Notes: generated by a model from the letters alone, not told the origin. Shown: positions 29,454 to 38,458, counted from the first letter of the stretch. The stretch: 64,000 nucleotides of DNA from Chromobacterium subtsugae (GCF_001676875.1 NZ_JYKA01000001.1:248001-312000), one strand, 5' to 3'. Numbers and translations are program-made.

Positions 29454-30188
29454 TCAATCCAGATAGCGGGACATCACCTTGGCCGCCACCCCCTCATCGC
29501 GCAATTGCTTGAGCGCCGCGCCCAGCCGCTGCGCCTCCTCCTCCGGCATGTGCTTGCCGCAAGCGAGGTAGATGCCGGTTTCCTGCAGCCGCAGAATCTC
29601 GCGTATCGGCGTCGCGCTCACGCCCTGCTTCTTCACCAGATAGCGCGCCACCGGGCTGTGCACCGCCCAGGCGTCGGCCACGCCCAGGCTCAATTCCCGA
29701 TAGGCGTCTTCCGTCGTCGCCAACTCGGAAAACCCCACCTGATGCAAACGCAGCCACTCCGCCATCGACGAGCCCAGCAAGGTCACCACCCGCAAACCCT
29801 TCAGGTCGGCCAGCGTGCGGATCTGCGCCTTGCTGCCGGCGGCGACGAACAAGGACTGACTGCTGTCGTCGATCAGCCCCACCCAGCGGTATTGCCCTTC
29901 GCGCTTGGGCGAGCGGGTCAGCGGCATCAGGCAGCCGCTTTCCTCGTTCGTCACCTGCAGCTGCGCCCGTTTCCACGGCAAATCGACAAACTGTCCCCGC
30001 AGCCCGGCGCGCGCCAGCGCCTGCGACACCAGCTCCACCGCGATGCCATGCGGCGGACTCTGCGGCGTGTCGCGGATCACGAACGGCGGATAGTCCAGCG
30101 TGTACAGATTGACGACATCCCCTGCCGGCGCGGCCCAGGCCTGGCAGGAACCAAACCAGGCCAGCGCCAGCCCAACCCATTTCATCAT
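29454..30188 (-). CDS. Periplasmic solute-binding protein (family 3)
   Basis: A protein of about 244 residues with a Sec signal peptide (MMKWVGLALAWFGSCQAWA) and the SBP_bac_3 fold: NLYTLDYPPFVIRD at the N-terminus and a two-lobe periplasmic domain. No ABC permease or ATPase gene is adjacent, so it may be an orphan sensor-type binding protein rather than a transporter subunit. Start 30188 is preferred because GGGGAAA lies just upstream; ATG 30200 is four codons longer. Ligand is unknown. Confidence 0.82.
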   Translation of the reverse strand: MMKWVGLALAWFGSCQAWAAPAGDVVNLYTLDYPPFVIRDTPQSPPHGIAVELVSQALARAGLRGQFVDLPWKRAQLQVTNEESGCLMPLTRSPKREGQYRWVGLIDDSSQSLFVAAGSKAQIRTLADLKGLRVVTLLGSSMAEWLRLHQVGFSELATTEDAYRELSLGVADAWAVHSPVARYLVKKQGVSATPIREILRLQETGIYLACGKHMPEEEAQRLGAALKQLRDEGVAAKVMSRYLD

Positions 30189-30255
30189 TGCTTTCCCCAT
30201 CCGCGTTCATCCGCCGCCGGCTCGGTCGCGGCTAGACGGTGATAGAATTCCGGCC

Positions 30256-30933
30256 ATGTATTTGCGAACCCTCATTCTTTGTAGCAGCTTATGGCTGGCG
30301 GCCTGCGCCACGCCCCGCGCGGCCGACGCCCCCGCCCCCGCCGGCTATTACCGGGTGCAGTCCGGCGACACCCTGTACCGCATCGCCCGCAAGCACCGGC
30401 AAAGCGTCGGCAACCTGGCGCGCTGGAACCAGCTGTCGGACAGCTCCAACATCCAGGCCGGCCAATTGCTGCGCGTGCAGCCGCCATCCGCCGGCAAAAC
30501 CGCCGGCAACGCCAGCCGCCCGCCGGCCAAACCGGCGGAAAAGCCGGCGCCGCCGCCGGCCCGGCTCGACATCAAGCTGCAGTGGCCTGCCTCCGGCGCG
30601 CTGATCGCCGGCTTCGACGGCAACCGCAACAAGGGCATAGACATCGCCGGCAACGCCGGCGACAAGGTGCAGGCCGCCGCGGCCGGCAAGGTGGCGTATG
30701 CCGGCAAGGGCATCCGCGCCTACGGCAACCTGCTGATCATCAAGCACAGCGACGACACGCTGACCGCTTACGCCCACAATCAGCAGCTGCTGGTGAACGA
30801 GGGCGATCAGGTGAGCGCGGGACAAACCATCGCCACCATGGGCGACACCGGCGCCAACCGGGTCAAGCTGCACTTCGAGCTGCGGCTGCGCGGCCAGGCG
30901 GTGGACCCGGCGCCCTATCTGCCGCCGCGCTGA
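30256..30933 (+). CDS. LysM and degenerate M23 lipoprotein, NlpD-like
   Basis: A 225-residue lipoprotein. A signal peptide ends in the lipobox LAAC (Cys about 17), a LysM peptidoglycan-binding domain follows (YYRVQSGDTLYRIARKH, about 31-76), then a Pro/Ala linker and an M23 domain. The metal site is partly lost: KGIDIAG replaces HxGxD, though AYAHN and LHFELR remain. This is the NlpD pattern, an activator of amidase AmiC. It does not sit beside rpoS here, so the symbol is not assigned. Confidence 0.87.
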   Translation: MYLRTLILCSSLWLAACATPRAADAPAPAGYYRVQSGDTLYRIARKHRQSVGNLARWNQLSDSSNIQAGQLLRVQPPSAGKTAGNASRPPAKPAEKPAPPPARLDIKLQWPASGALIAGFDGNRNKGIDIAGNAGDKVQAAAAGKVAYAGKGIRAYGNLLIIKHSDDTLTAYAHNQQLLVNEGDQVSAGQTIATMGDTGANRVKLHFELRLRGQAVDPAPYLPPR

Positions 30934-30976
30934 TCCGCGCCGCCGACGATTTCGCCCTGCTCGAAACCATAATGAA

Positions 30977-32176
30977 ATGAAACGCACCTCGCTCCTGTTG
31001 CTCGCCGCGCTGCTGTCCGCCTGCGCCGGCCCGCGGCCGCAACCCGCGCCGGCGCCCATCGCCTCGGCGCCCGCCGTACAGCTGCCGCCCGAAACCGCCT
31101 CGCCCACCCCGGCGGCGCCCGCCTCCAATCCGGTGCCGCAAGCGCCGCCAGCCAAGGCTGCGCCCGCGTCCCGCGAGCTCATCGCCCGCGCCGTGCCGCC
31201 GCAAGCGCGCGACCGCCAGGGCTGGATCGCCGACATCGACGCCGCCTTGCGCCACCTGCGGATTCCGGCCAGCGCCGACAATGTCTGCGCGCTGGCCGCG
31301 GTGATAGAACAGGAATCCAGCTGGCAGGCCGACCCGGTGGTGCCCGGCCTGCCCGGCATCGTCTGGGGCAAGATAGAAGAAAAGGCGCACCGTTACCTGG
31401 TGCCGCTGTCGGTGGTGAAAACCGCGCTGCTGAAGGGCTCGCCCAACGGCCAGAGCTATAAAGCCCGGATAGACAATCTGCGCACCGAGCGCGAGATGAA
31501 CCTGTTGTTCGAGGACATGGCGCGCGAAGCCGGCAAGATGGGCCTGCCCGACATGAAAAACCCGATCCGCACCGGCGGGCCGATGCAGGTCAGTGTGGAG
31601 TTCGCCGAGGCCCACGCCAAAGTCTGGCCCTATCCCTACCCGCACAGCGACAGCATCCGCCACCAGGTATTCAGCCGCCGCGGCGGCGTCTACTTCGGCG
31701 CCGCCATCCTGCTGCAATATCCGGCGCCTTACCAGGACATGCTGTACCGCTTCGCCGACTTCAACGCCGGCCGCTACAGCAGCCGCAACGCCGCCTTCCA
31801 GGCCGCGCTGTCCCGCCTGTCCGGCCGCAAGCTGGCGCTGGACGGCGACCTGCTGAACTACCAGGGCCAAACCGCCTCCGGCAGCCAGCAGGCGGCGCTT
31901 TCGCTGTCGGGGCGGCTGGCCATGGGCGCCGCCGCCATCCAGCGCGATCTTCGGCAGGAAAAGAGCGTCGGCTTCGGCCAGACCCAGCTTTACCGCCAGG
32001 TTTTCGCGCTGGCCGACCAACAGGCCGGCCGCCCGCTGCCGCGCGCGGCCATGCCGCAGATCGACCTGAAAAGCCCCAAGATCAGCCGCAAACTCACCAC
32101 CGAATGGTTCGCCAATCGGGTGGACGGCCGCTACCGGCGCTGCTTGGTACTATTGCGGCAAACCCCGGCCCCGTGA
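30977..32176 (+). CDS. DUF1615 family lipoprotein
   Basis: A 399-residue protein with a lipobox (LLLAALLSAC) and a Pro/Ala-rich linker to about residue 65. The conserved body includes DMKNPIRTGGPMQVSVEFAE and RGGVYFGAAILLQYPAPYQDMLYRFADFNAGRY, the DUF1615 core. The AVIEQESSW stretch with a catalytic-looking Glu recalls lysozyme-like transglycosylase folds, but I cannot confirm activity. It follows the NlpD-like gene by 43 bases and is probably co-transcribed, suggesting a peptidoglycan role. Confidence 0.83.
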   Translation: MKRTSLLLLAALLSACAGPRPQPAPAPIASAPAVQLPPETASPTPAAPASNPVPQAPPAKAAPASRELIARAVPPQARDRQGWIADIDAALRHLRIPASADNVCALAAVIEQESSWQADPVVPGLPGIVWGKIEEKAHRYLVPLSVVKTALLKGSPNGQSYKARIDNLRTEREMNLLFEDMAREAGKMGLPDMKNPIRTGGPMQVSVEFAEAHAKVWPYPYPHSDSIRHQVFSRRGGVYFGAAILLQYPAPYQDMLYRFADFNAGRYSSRNAAFQAALSRLSGRKLALDGDLLNYQGQTASGSQQAALSLSGRLAMGAAAIQRDLRQEKSVGFGQTQLYRQVFALADQQAGRPLPRAAMPQIDLKSPKISRKLTTEWFANRVDGRYRRCLVLLRQTPAP

Positions 32177-32198
32177 TGCCAAACGCTTGATCCCGCTT

Positions 32199-32245
32199 TA
32201 TAATTGCCAATGCGAACGGCCGGACTTTCCGGCCGTTCTCGCATT
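32199..32245 (+). promoter_or_regulatory. Candidate -10 box and leader hairpin of the DUF475 gene
   Basis: TATAAT at 32199-32204 is followed by a strong hairpin: GAACGGCCGGA (32214-32224) / TCCGGCCGTTC (32228-32238) with loop CTT, extended by AATGC (32209-32213) / GCATT (32241-32245). It ends 43 bases before the next start codon. No T run follows, so it is more likely a leader structure than a terminator. No known riboswitch motif was recognised. Confidence 0.45.
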
Positions 32246-32288
32246 CCAGAACAGCGGGAAAACCGCAAAAATAATCAGGTAATTGCAC

Positions 32289-33317
32289 ATGCGTTCAACT
32301 TTTTCCTATTTCCGCGGCTCGCTGGCCTTCAGCGTGGCCGTGCTGGCCATCGTCGCCTGGTATGGACACGCCCAGGGCGGCGTCGAACAGGCCGGCGCCT
32401 TCCTGGTCACCGCCGCGGTGCTGGCGGTGCTGGAAACCAGCGTTTCCTTCGACAACGCGGTGGTCAACGCCACCGTGCTCAAGGCGATGAGTCCGCGCTG
32501 GCGGCAGATCTTCATGACCGTCGGCATCGCGGTGGCGGTATTCGGCATGCGCATACTGTTCCCGCTGCTGATCGTGTCGACTGCCGGCGGCGTGTCGCTG
32601 GCGGAGGCCTTCGCGGTGGCTACCAAGCAGCCGGAGCGCTACCAGCAGATCATGCACGACAGCCACCTGATGATCATGGGCTTCGGCGCCACCTTCCTGC
32701 TGATGGTGGTGATCGAATACTTCGTCCAGCATGAGAAGGATGAGCACTGGGTGCCGGGCATCGAGCCGCTGCTGGCCAGGCTGGGCAGCGTGGAAAACGC
32801 GCAGTCGCTGGTCACTATCCTGGTGGTGGCCGCCATCGCCGCGCTGCTGCCCGCCGGCCAGAAAATGCCGTTCATCAGCAGCTGCTTCTGGGGCTATGTG
32901 GTGTTCATGGCGCTGCATATGTTCAAGCAGCTGTTCGGCGGGATGGATATCCAGACCGCCGCCGCCAAGAACGGCCTGATCGGCTTCGTCTACCTGGAAG
33001 TGCTGGACGCCAGTTTCTCGATGGACGGCGTGATCGCCGCCTTCGCGATCACCAACGATTTCTGGCTGATCGCCGCCGGCCTGGGCATCGGCGCGATGTT
33101 CGTGCGCTCGCTGACGCTTTACCTGGTGGAGCGCAATGTGATGAGCCAGTTCAAATACCTGGAAGTGTCGGCGTTCTGGGCGATCGCCGCGCTGGTGGCC
33201 ATCATGTATGCCGCCGCGCTGCATGTCGAACTGGGGGAAGTGACGACCGGCCTGATCAGCGTCGCCATCATCGCGCTGGGCATCCTGACCAGCCTGCCCT
33301 CGCGCGGCAAGCCCTGA
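32289..33317 (+). CDS. DUF475 (TerC-like) integral membrane protein
   Basis: A 342-residue protein with about eight to nine membrane helices. The TerC/DUF475 features are ETSVSFDNAVVNATVL near residue 50 and YLEVLDASFSMDGVIAAFAITND near 240, with buried acidic residues that could bind metal. Related TerC and Alx proteins are linked to manganese export or tellurite resistance, but the substrate here is unknown. ATG 32289 is chosen; an in-frame TTG lies two codons upstream. A terminator follows. Confidence 0.88.
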   Translation: MRSTFSYFRGSLAFSVAVLAIVAWYGHAQGGVEQAGAFLVTAAVLAVLETSVSFDNAVVNATVLKAMSPRWRQIFMTVGIAVAVFGMRILFPLLIVSTAGGVSLAEAFAVATKQPERYQQIMHDSHLMIMGFGATFLLMVVIEYFVQHEKDEHWVPGIEPLLARLGSVENAQSLVTILVVAAIAALLPAGQKMPFISSCFWGYVVFMALHMFKQLFGGMDIQTAAAKNGLIGFVYLEVLDASFSMDGVIAAFAITNDFWLIAAGLGIGAMFVRSLTLYLVERNVMSQFKYLEVSAFWAIAALVAIMYAAALHVELGEVTTGLISVAIIALGILTSLPSRGKP

Positions 33318-33333
33318 GCGCCGCCCGACAAAC

Positions 33334-33362
33334 AGCAAGGCCGGGTTTCGCCGGCCTTGTTT
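33334..33362 (+). terminator. Intrinsic terminator after the DUF475 gene
   Basis: Stem CAAGGCCGG (33334-33342) / CCGGCCTTG (33349-33357), six-base loop, then five T residues. It separates this unit from the convergent Ser/Gly-rich protein genes. Confidence 0.88.
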
Positions 33363-33387
33363 TTCCCACGCTCCCCAAAGCCTGGCT

Positions 33388-34074
33388 TCAGGCCGAGGTG
33401 CTCAGCAGCGCCCCCACGCCGGCGCTGCTGCCAAATTGATTCTGCTGCAGATTATTGGTCAGGTTTTGCAGGAAGGACTGCAGCGACGATTGCGACGATT
33501 GCCCGCTGCCGCCGATTCCCAAAGCCTGCTGCAGATTCTGGAAGGCGCTGCTCAAGGTCGAGGTGGCGCTGTTCTGGGTGCCGTTGGCGATGTCCTGCAA
33601 CAACTGCTGCAGATTGTTCTGCAGATTGCCGTAGCCGCCGCTGCCGGATGCCGCCGTCGTGGCGTCGCCGGACTGGTCGCTGCTGCCGGCCTCGCTGCTG
33701 CCGCTCTGGCTGCCGGATGCCGCTCCCTCCTGCTGCAAAGCCTGGAACAAGGAATGGATGAAAGCATGCACGGCCTGCTGCTGCGTTCCTCCCGTCGCAT
33801 CCACCGCGCCGGTCGAGCCGGAATCTCCATCCGAGGACGAGTCCGTCCCGCTGCTGGAGGAGCCAGACTGCAGCAGCCCCGATTGCTGCAAGGCCTGCAG
33901 CACGCTTTGGGTCAACTCGCCGCCGCCGCCATGATGATGGTGTCCGCCGCCGCCCGTTCCCTGAACCGCGCCGCCGCCGGAAGATTGCCCCTGATCCGAC
34001 GAAAAGCTTTCCTGGATATCCACCTGCGTGTACTGCAAAGAGATTGAGCTGTTGCCCAGAGATCCGACCGACAT
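33388..34074 (-). CDS. Ser/Gly/Gln-rich protein of unknown function, paralog A
   Basis: A 228-residue protein with no family I recognise. It has no Cys or Trp, no Sec signal peptide and no membrane segment. Low-complexity Ser/Gly linkers, including a GGGGHHHHGGGG block, join short amphipathic Leu/Gln helices such as SVLQALQQSGL, HSLFQALQQEG and NLQQLLQDIANG. It ends GVGALLSTSA. The start at 34074 is set by AAGGAG six bases upstream. The next gene upstream (34286-34927) is a clear paralog. The MSxGS N-terminus and helix-rich soluble design would suit a type III or flagellar-like secreted substrate, but this is speculation. Confidence 0.82.
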   Translation of the reverse strand: MSVGSLGNSSISLQYTQVDIQESFSSDQGQSSGGGAVQGTGGGGHHHHGGGGELTQSVLQALQQSGLLQSGSSSSGTDSSSDGDSGSTGAVDATGGTQQQAVHAFIHSLFQALQQEGAASGSQSGSSEAGSSDQSGDATTAASGSGGYGNLQNNLQQLLQDIANGTQNSATSTLSSAFQNLQQALGIGGSGQSSQSSLQSFLQNLTNNLQQNQFGSSAGVGALLSTSA

Positions 34075-34119
34075 GATGCTCTCCTTAAAGAACTGATCCA
34101 TCCGTCTCAGCATGCGCTG

Positions 34120-34134
34120 ATATCGGTATATCGG
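34120..34134. repeat. Direct repeat ATATCGG upstream of paralog A
   Basis: ATATCGG occurs at 34120-34126 and 34128-34134, eight bases apart, about 46-60 bases upstream of the paralog A start. It could be a regulator site; no known consensus was matched. Confidence 0.35.
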
Positions 34135-34285
34135 CTTTCCGGCGCCTAGACAAATGGACAAGCTGTAAATTTATGTTAATTAAGGAAAATTCAGCCAATC
34201 TACCCGCCAAAAACGCTACAACCGGCCCGGATTCCGGACGCGCCGCGCGGCGCTGGTTTCAGTATAGCCTGGGTGTCGGCGGGGT

Positions 34286-34927
34286 TCAGGCGCTGGTATT
34301 GAGCAGCGAGCCGACGCCGCCGGCCGACAGCGCCTGGTCGTTCTGCAAGGTGAGCAGGTTTTGCAGAAAAGTATGCAGCGACGCCTGTTGCGACCCGCCG
34401 GTCCCGTTGCCGCTGCCCAAGGACTGCTGCAAATCCTTGAACGCCGAGGCCAGGCTGGTGGTGGCGCCGTTCTGGCTGCCGTTGCTCACATCCTGCAGCA
34501 GCTTCTGCAGATTGCTCTGGAAATCGCCGTAGCCGCTGGACGCCGGCCCCTGGCCGGCGCCGGCGGTGCTGCTGGACAGCCCTTCGGCCTGCACCGCCTG
34601 GTACACCGCGTGGACGAAAGTATGCAGCGCCTGCTGGACATTGCTGCCGGCGCTGCCCGACAGCGCGCCTATCGCATTGTTTTGCGGGCCGGCGTCGCCT
34701 GTGCGCTCGCCGGCGTTGTTGTAGTTGCCGGCGGCGGCAAGATTAAGGCCTGACTGCTGCAGCGCCAGCGCCACTTCCTGCCCGAAACCGCCGTCCGGTC
34801 CATTGTCCTGGCGGCGCGAGGCGGCTGCCTGCCCCTGGTTGCCGGACGGCGCCAGCACGCCGGGAGCGGTGGCGGGAACATATTGCGGGGCAATGGAATA
34901 ACTGCCAGTCACAGACCCAAGCGACAT
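34286..34927 (-). CDS. Ser/Gly/Gln-rich protein of unknown function, paralog B
   Basis: A 213-residue paralog of the adjacent protein A. Shared blocks in order are MSxGSxxxSxSI, xALQQSGL, QALHTFVHAVYQAVQAEG, SGYGDFQSNLQKLLQDVSNG, TTSLASAFKDLQQSLG, SLHTFLQNL, and the tail GVGSLLNTSA. Linkers differ completely in sequence and length, so the helices and ends are conserved while the spacers drift. No Cys, Trp, signal peptide or membrane helix is seen. AAGGAG lies six bases upstream of the ATG. The 211-base gap between the pair is AT-richer than its surroundings and could hold a separate promoter for paralog A. Confidence 0.82.
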   Translation of the reverse strand: MSLGSVTGSYSIAPQYVPATAPGVLAPSGNQGQAAASRRQDNGPDGGFGQEVALALQQSGLNLAAAGNYNNAGERTGDAGPQNNAIGALSGSAGSNVQQALHTFVHAVYQAVQAEGLSSSTAGAGQGPASSGYGDFQSNLQKLLQDVSNGSQNGATTSLASAFKDLQQSLGSGNGTGGSQQASLHTFLQNLLTLQNDQALSAGGVGSLLNTSA

Positions 34928-35179
34928 CGCATTCTCCTTGCGCAGCTTGCAAACCCGCTAACTGTGGCTTCGCCCGGCAAGCGGCATGCCGCTGGGCGAA
35001 AAAATGGCAAATGCCAGCACACATGCAAAATGATGGGCCGCGCATGGAAATGACATGGCGGACAATCCACTATAGGCGGGAAAAAAATGCGTCAAGGCCG
35101 GAAAACAGCGCAGATGTCGGACGGGTGCCGCAAAAAGAGCGGCACCCGGGGGGATTTAAGTAGAAACCACAAGCCGGCG
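34928..35179. other. Intergenic region between paralog B and frdD
   Basis: This gene-free region holds the paralog B promoter side and the 3' end of the frd operon. A perfect 14-base palindrome AGCGGCATGCCGCT (34980-34993), flanked by CGCCC and GGGCG arms, lies about 53 bases upstream of paralog B. A 10-bp hairpin lies at 35122-35148. I see no coding sequence. Confidence 0.5.
35122..35148 (-). terminator. Hairpin downstream of the frd operon
   Basis: CGGGTGCCGC (35122-35131) and GCGGCACCCG (35139-35148) form a perfect 10-bp stem with a seven-base loop, 32 bases after frdD on the minus strand. No T run follows, so it may be a weak terminator or an mRNA 3'-end stabiliser. Confidence 0.5.
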
Positions 35180-35548
35180 TCAGCGCCCCAAACGCAATAG
35201 CAGGCCCGCCGCCAGCAGCGTGCCCAGCATCGCCACGCCATAGGTCAAGGCTTTGGCGGCCGGCCCGCCATGCACGCCGATATCGTGCAGGCTGTGGTAG
35301 ATGCGGTGCGCCGCGTGCCACAACAGCAAGCTGACCAGCCCCCACAGCGCCGCCTTGCCCACCAGACTCTGCGCCAGGGCTAGCGCGCCCTGGTAGCTGG
35401 CCGCCTTGGCCGGCAGCCAGCCCAGCGGCGCGGCGAAACCGGTGATCCACACCAGCATCGGCCCGAACAAGGCCGCCAGCATGCCGCCGGCGCCGAACAG
35501 CCCCCAGAAGATGGGCGCGTGGGAACGCTTCAGTTGTCGCTTGCTCAT
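35180..35548 (-). CDS. frdD: Fumarate reductase membrane anchor subunit FrdD
   Basis: A 122-residue hydrophobic subunit with three membrane helices. SKRSHAPIFWGLFGAGGM and the HAAHRIYHSLHDIGVH loop match FrdD. With FrdC it anchors the fumarate reductase complex and exchanges electrons with the quinol pool. The start at 35548 overlaps the frdC stop. The length (E. coli 119) fits Frd rather than succinate dehydrogenase anchors. Confidence 0.92.
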   Translation of the reverse strand: MSKRQLKRSHAPIFWGLFGAGGMLAALFGPMLVWITGFAAPLGWLPAKAASYQGALALAQSLVGKAALWGLVSLLLWHAAHRIYHSLHDIGVHGGPAAKALTYGVAMLGTLLAAGLLLRLGR

Positions 35549-35943
35549 TGCGAGATCCCCCATGCGATGCCCAGCAAGGCCAGGCTGGCGAGCAGCGCGG
35601 CGATGAAGCCGCCGGCGGTGATGGCGGCGGCGGAGACGCGCTTGCCGCCGATGATCAGCGGCGGCAAGGTGCGCGGCATGATCTTGAACCAGGTGTAGCT
35701 GTGGTAGCCGATCATCAAGAACAGAATCAGGTGGCACAACACAGACCAGGGGCTGCGCAGCGCCGCGATGAAGCCGTTCCATGCCGCCTCGCCCTGGCTC
35801 AGCCGCCACAGGCCGAACAGCAGCGCAAAAGCGTAAGCGGCGACGAACAGCGCCGTGCCCTCGTGGACCATGTACTCGATGAAGTACGGGCTCTTCCGCC
35901 ACCAGCCGCCCATGGGCCGTACATAAGGTCGACGCTTGTTCAT
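35545..35943 (-). CDS. frdC: Fumarate reductase membrane anchor subunit FrdC
   Basis: A 132-residue subunit starting [20 protein letters not shown], the classic FrdC N-terminus, with three membrane helices and the [23 protein letters not shown] segment. It overlaps frdB and frdD through ATGA junctions. The length (E. coli 131) supports a true four-subunit menaquinol- or quinol-linked fumarate reductase. Confidence 0.93.
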   Translation of the reverse strand: MNKRRPYVRPMGGWWRKSPYFIEYMVHEGTALFVAAYAFALLFGLWRLSQGEAAWNGFIAALRSPWSVLCHLILFLMIGYHSYTWFKIMPRTLPPLIIGGKRVSAAAITAGGFIAALLASLALLGIAWGISQ

Positions 35944-36686
35944 TTGCACGCTCCCTTGGGACGCGCGAACCGCAGGAAATAATCCTTGGCCACCGCCGTC
36001 TTGTTCAGGTTCACCGCGTTGGCCGGATCCACCGCCTTCGGACAGACTTCCGAGCAATAACCGACCGCGGTGCAGTTGAACACGCCCTCCTGCGCCGCCA
36101 GCAGCTCCATCCTTTGCTCGGATGCGCCGTCGCGGCTGTCCTGGTTGTAGCGGTGCAGCAGCGCGATGGCGCCGGGGCCGAGGAAGTCCGGATTCAGACC
36201 GTACTGCGGACAGGCGGCGTAGCACAGCAGGCAGTTGATGCAGCCGCTGAACTGGGCGTACCAGTCCATCTGCGCCGGCGTCTGCTTGTATTCCCCCTCG
36301 GACAAGGGCTTGTTTTCCTTGGGCACGATATAGGGCGTGATGCTTTCGAGTTTCTCGATGAAATCGTCCAGCACCACCACTAGGTCGCGCTCGATGGGAA
36401 AATGATGCAACGCCTCTATTCTCACCCTGCCCGGGTAGTCGCGCAGGAAGGTCTTGCAGGCGAGCTTGGGCACGCCGTCCACCATCATGCCGCAGCTGCC
36501 GCAGATGGCCTGGCGGCAGGACCAGCGAAACGCCAGCGTGCCATCGAGGTAATCGCGGATGTATTGCAGGCCCTGCAGCACCGACATGTCGTCGCTGTAC
36601 GGCACCTCGAAGCTTTGCGGCCACGGCTCGCCGTCCTGTTCCGGCCGGTAGCGCATCACTTCGATGATCATCGTCTTGTCCGTCAT
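35940..36686 (-). CDS. frdB: Fumarate reductase iron-sulfur subunit FrdB
   Basis: A 248-residue iron-sulfur protein. The [2Fe-2S] cysteines are Cys57, 62, 65 and 77; the [4Fe-4S] and [3Fe-4S] clusters are carried by [12 protein letters not shown] (Cys148, 151, 154, 158) and Cys204, 210 and 214. It moves electrons between quinol and the flavin of FrdA. It overlaps both frdA and frdC. Confidence 0.95.
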   Translation of the reverse strand: MTDKTMIIEVMRYRPEQDGEPWPQSFEVPYSDDMSVLQGLQYIRDYLDGTLAFRWSCRQAICGSCGMMVDGVPKLACKTFLRDYPGRVRIEALHHFPIERDLVVVLDDFIEKLESITPYIVPKENKPLSEGEYKQTPAQMDWYAQFSGCINCLLCYAACPQYGLNPDFLGPGAIALLHRYNQDSRDGASEQRMELLAAQEGVFNCTAVGYCSEVCPKAVDPANAVNLNKTAVAKDYFLRFARPKGACK

Positions 36687-38458
36687 GCCGTCTCTCCCCG
36701 CTCCGCGGCCGCGCCCGCCGCGCCGTAAGCGCGCACGCCGGGCGGCGACGTGGTGATCTTGACCGCGCCGTAAGCGATGCGCGGCGCGGCGTCAGGCTGA
36801 TGGATGGCCAGGCTGTGCTTGAGGAAGTTGGCGTCATCGCGTTGCTCATAGCCGTCCAGCCGCTGGTGGGCGCCGCGCGATTCCTTGCGCTGCAACGCCG
36901 AATGCGCGATCGCCTCGGCCACGTCCAGCTGGTAGCCCAGTTCGATGGCCAGCAGCCAGTCGCTGTTCCACACGCTGGATTTGTCCTCGACGTTCAGGTA
37001 GTGGAAGCGCTGCTTCAAATCAGCCAGCTTGTCGCAGGCGGCTTGCATGCCGGCCGCGGTGCGGTAAATGCCGCAGCCTTGCTCCATCGCCTGCGCCATT
37101 TCGCCGCGGATGTCGGCGATGCGCTCCGAGCCCTGGCGGTCGCGCAGCGCCAGCAGCCGCGCCTCGGCCGCCCTGGCCTGTTCGAGCAAAACGCCGCGCC
37201 CGGCCGGCGGGTTGTCGCGGGCGAAACGCGCGGCGGCCTCCCCCGCCGCCTTGCCGAACACCGCCAGTTCGGCCAGCGAGTTGGAACCCAGCCGATTGGC
37301 GCCGTGGATGCCGACGCTGGAACACTCGCCGACGGCGTAAAGCCCCGGCAGCGGCGACGCGCAGCTGCCGTCCACCAGGATGCCGCCCATGGTGTAGTGG
37401 ACGGCCGGACGCACCGGGATAGGCGCCTGCGCGGGATCGATGCCGAGGAACTCCTCGGCCAGCTCGCAGATCTGCGGCAAGCGCTCGCGCAGCTTGTCAT
37501 GGCCCAGGTGGCGCAGGTCCAGATACACCGCCTCGCCCCATGGCCCCTGCGCCGCGCGGCCCTTCTGCTGCTCATGCCAAAAGGCCTGGCTCAGCCGATC
37601 GCGCGGGCCCAGCTCCATGAACTTGTTGCGCGGCTTGTCTTCCGCCGGCCCCAGGCCGTAGTCCTGCAGGTAGCGGTAGCCGTCCTTGTTGATCAACACC
37701 CCTCCCTCGCCGCGGCAGGCCTCGGTGAACAGCAGGCCGGTGCGCGGCATGCAGGTCGGGTGGTACTGGACGAATTCCATGTCGCGCAAAGGCACGCCGT
37801 GGCGGTAGGCCAAGGCCATGCCGTCGCCGGTGACGATGCCGCCGTTGGTGTTCTCGCGGAACACCCGGCCGGCGCCGCCGGTGGCCATCACCACCGCGCC
37901 GGTCTCGATCAGCAAGCTTTCGCCGCTGGCGATCTCGATGGCCAGCACGCCGCGCGCCTGGCCGTCCTCGACGATCAGGTCGGCGCAGAAGTATTCGTCG
38001 AAACGCTGAATCTGCGGAAACTGGATGGAGGTCTGGAACAGCGTGTGCAGCATGTGGAAGCCGGTCTTGTCGGCGGCGAACCAGGTGCGCTCTATCTTCA
38101 TGCCGCCGAAGGCGCGCACGTTGACGCTGCCGTCTTCCTTGCGGCTCCACGGACAGCCCCAGTGCTCCAGCTGCACCATTTCCTGCGGACACTGGCGGAC
38201 GAAATACTCCACCACGTCCTGTTCGCACAGCCAGTCGCCGCCGGCCACGGTGTCGTGGAAGTGGGCGTCGAAGCTGTCGTGCTCCTGCTTGACCGCCGCC
38301 GAGCCCCCCTCCGCCGCCACCGTGTGGCTGCGCATCGGATACACCTTGGACACCAGCGCGATCTTGAGTCCGGGATCGGCCTGAGCCGCGGCGATCGCCG
38401 AGCGCAATCCGGCGCCGCCGGCGCCGACGATCGCAATGTCGGCCTGGTAGGTTTTCAT
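36683..38458 (-). CDS. frdA: Fumarate reductase flavoprotein subunit FrdA
   Basis: A 591-residue flavoprotein. [12 protein letters not shown] (12-23) binds the FAD; the covalent flavin attachment His45 is in SHTVAAEGG. The catalytic region includes [23 protein letters not shown]. Together with FrdBCD it reduces fumarate during anaerobic respiration. The four-gene layout with separate C and D anchors, as in E. coli, distinguishes it from SdhA. Two FNR-like dyads upstream suggest anaerobic induction. Confidence 0.95.
   Translation of the reverse strand: MKTYQADIAIVGAGGAGLRSAIAAAQADPGLKIALVSKVYPMRSHTVAAEGGSAAVKQEHDSFDAHFHDTVAGGDWLCEQDVVEYFVRQCPQEMVQLEHWGCPWSRKEDGSVNVRAFGGMKIERTWFAADKTGFHMLHTLFQTSIQFPQIQRFDEYFCADLIVEDGQARGVLAIEIASGESLLIETGAVVMATGGAGRVFRENTNGGIVTGDGMALAYRHGVPLRDMEFVQYHPTCMPRTGLLFTEACRGEGGVLINKDGYRYLQDYGLGPAEDKPRNKFMELGPRDRLSQAFWHEQQKGRAAQGPWGEAVYLDLRHLGHDKLRERLPQICELAEEFLGIDPAQAPIPVRPAVHYTMGGILVDGSCASPLPGLYAVGECSSVGIHGANRLGSNSLAELAVFGKAAGEAAARFARDNPPAGRGVLLEQARAAEARLLALRDRQGSERIADIRGEMAQAMEQGCGIYRTAAGMQAACDKLADLKQRFHYLNVEDKSSVWNSDWLLAIELGYQLDVAEAIAHSALQRKESRGAHQRLDGYEQRDDANFLKHSLAIHQPDAAPRIAYGAVKITTSPPGVRAYGAAGAAAERGETA

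Noticed and set aside
32209-32245. Rho-independent terminator for the DUF1615 gene
   Set aside because: The hairpin is strong but has no T run and lies downstream of a good -10 box, so a leader structure fits better.
34120-34150. GCCGATAT on the minus strand upstream of paralog A, resembling a sigma-28 -10 box
   Set aside because: No TAAA-type -35 element is found at the required 11-base spacing, so a flagellar promoter cannot be supported.
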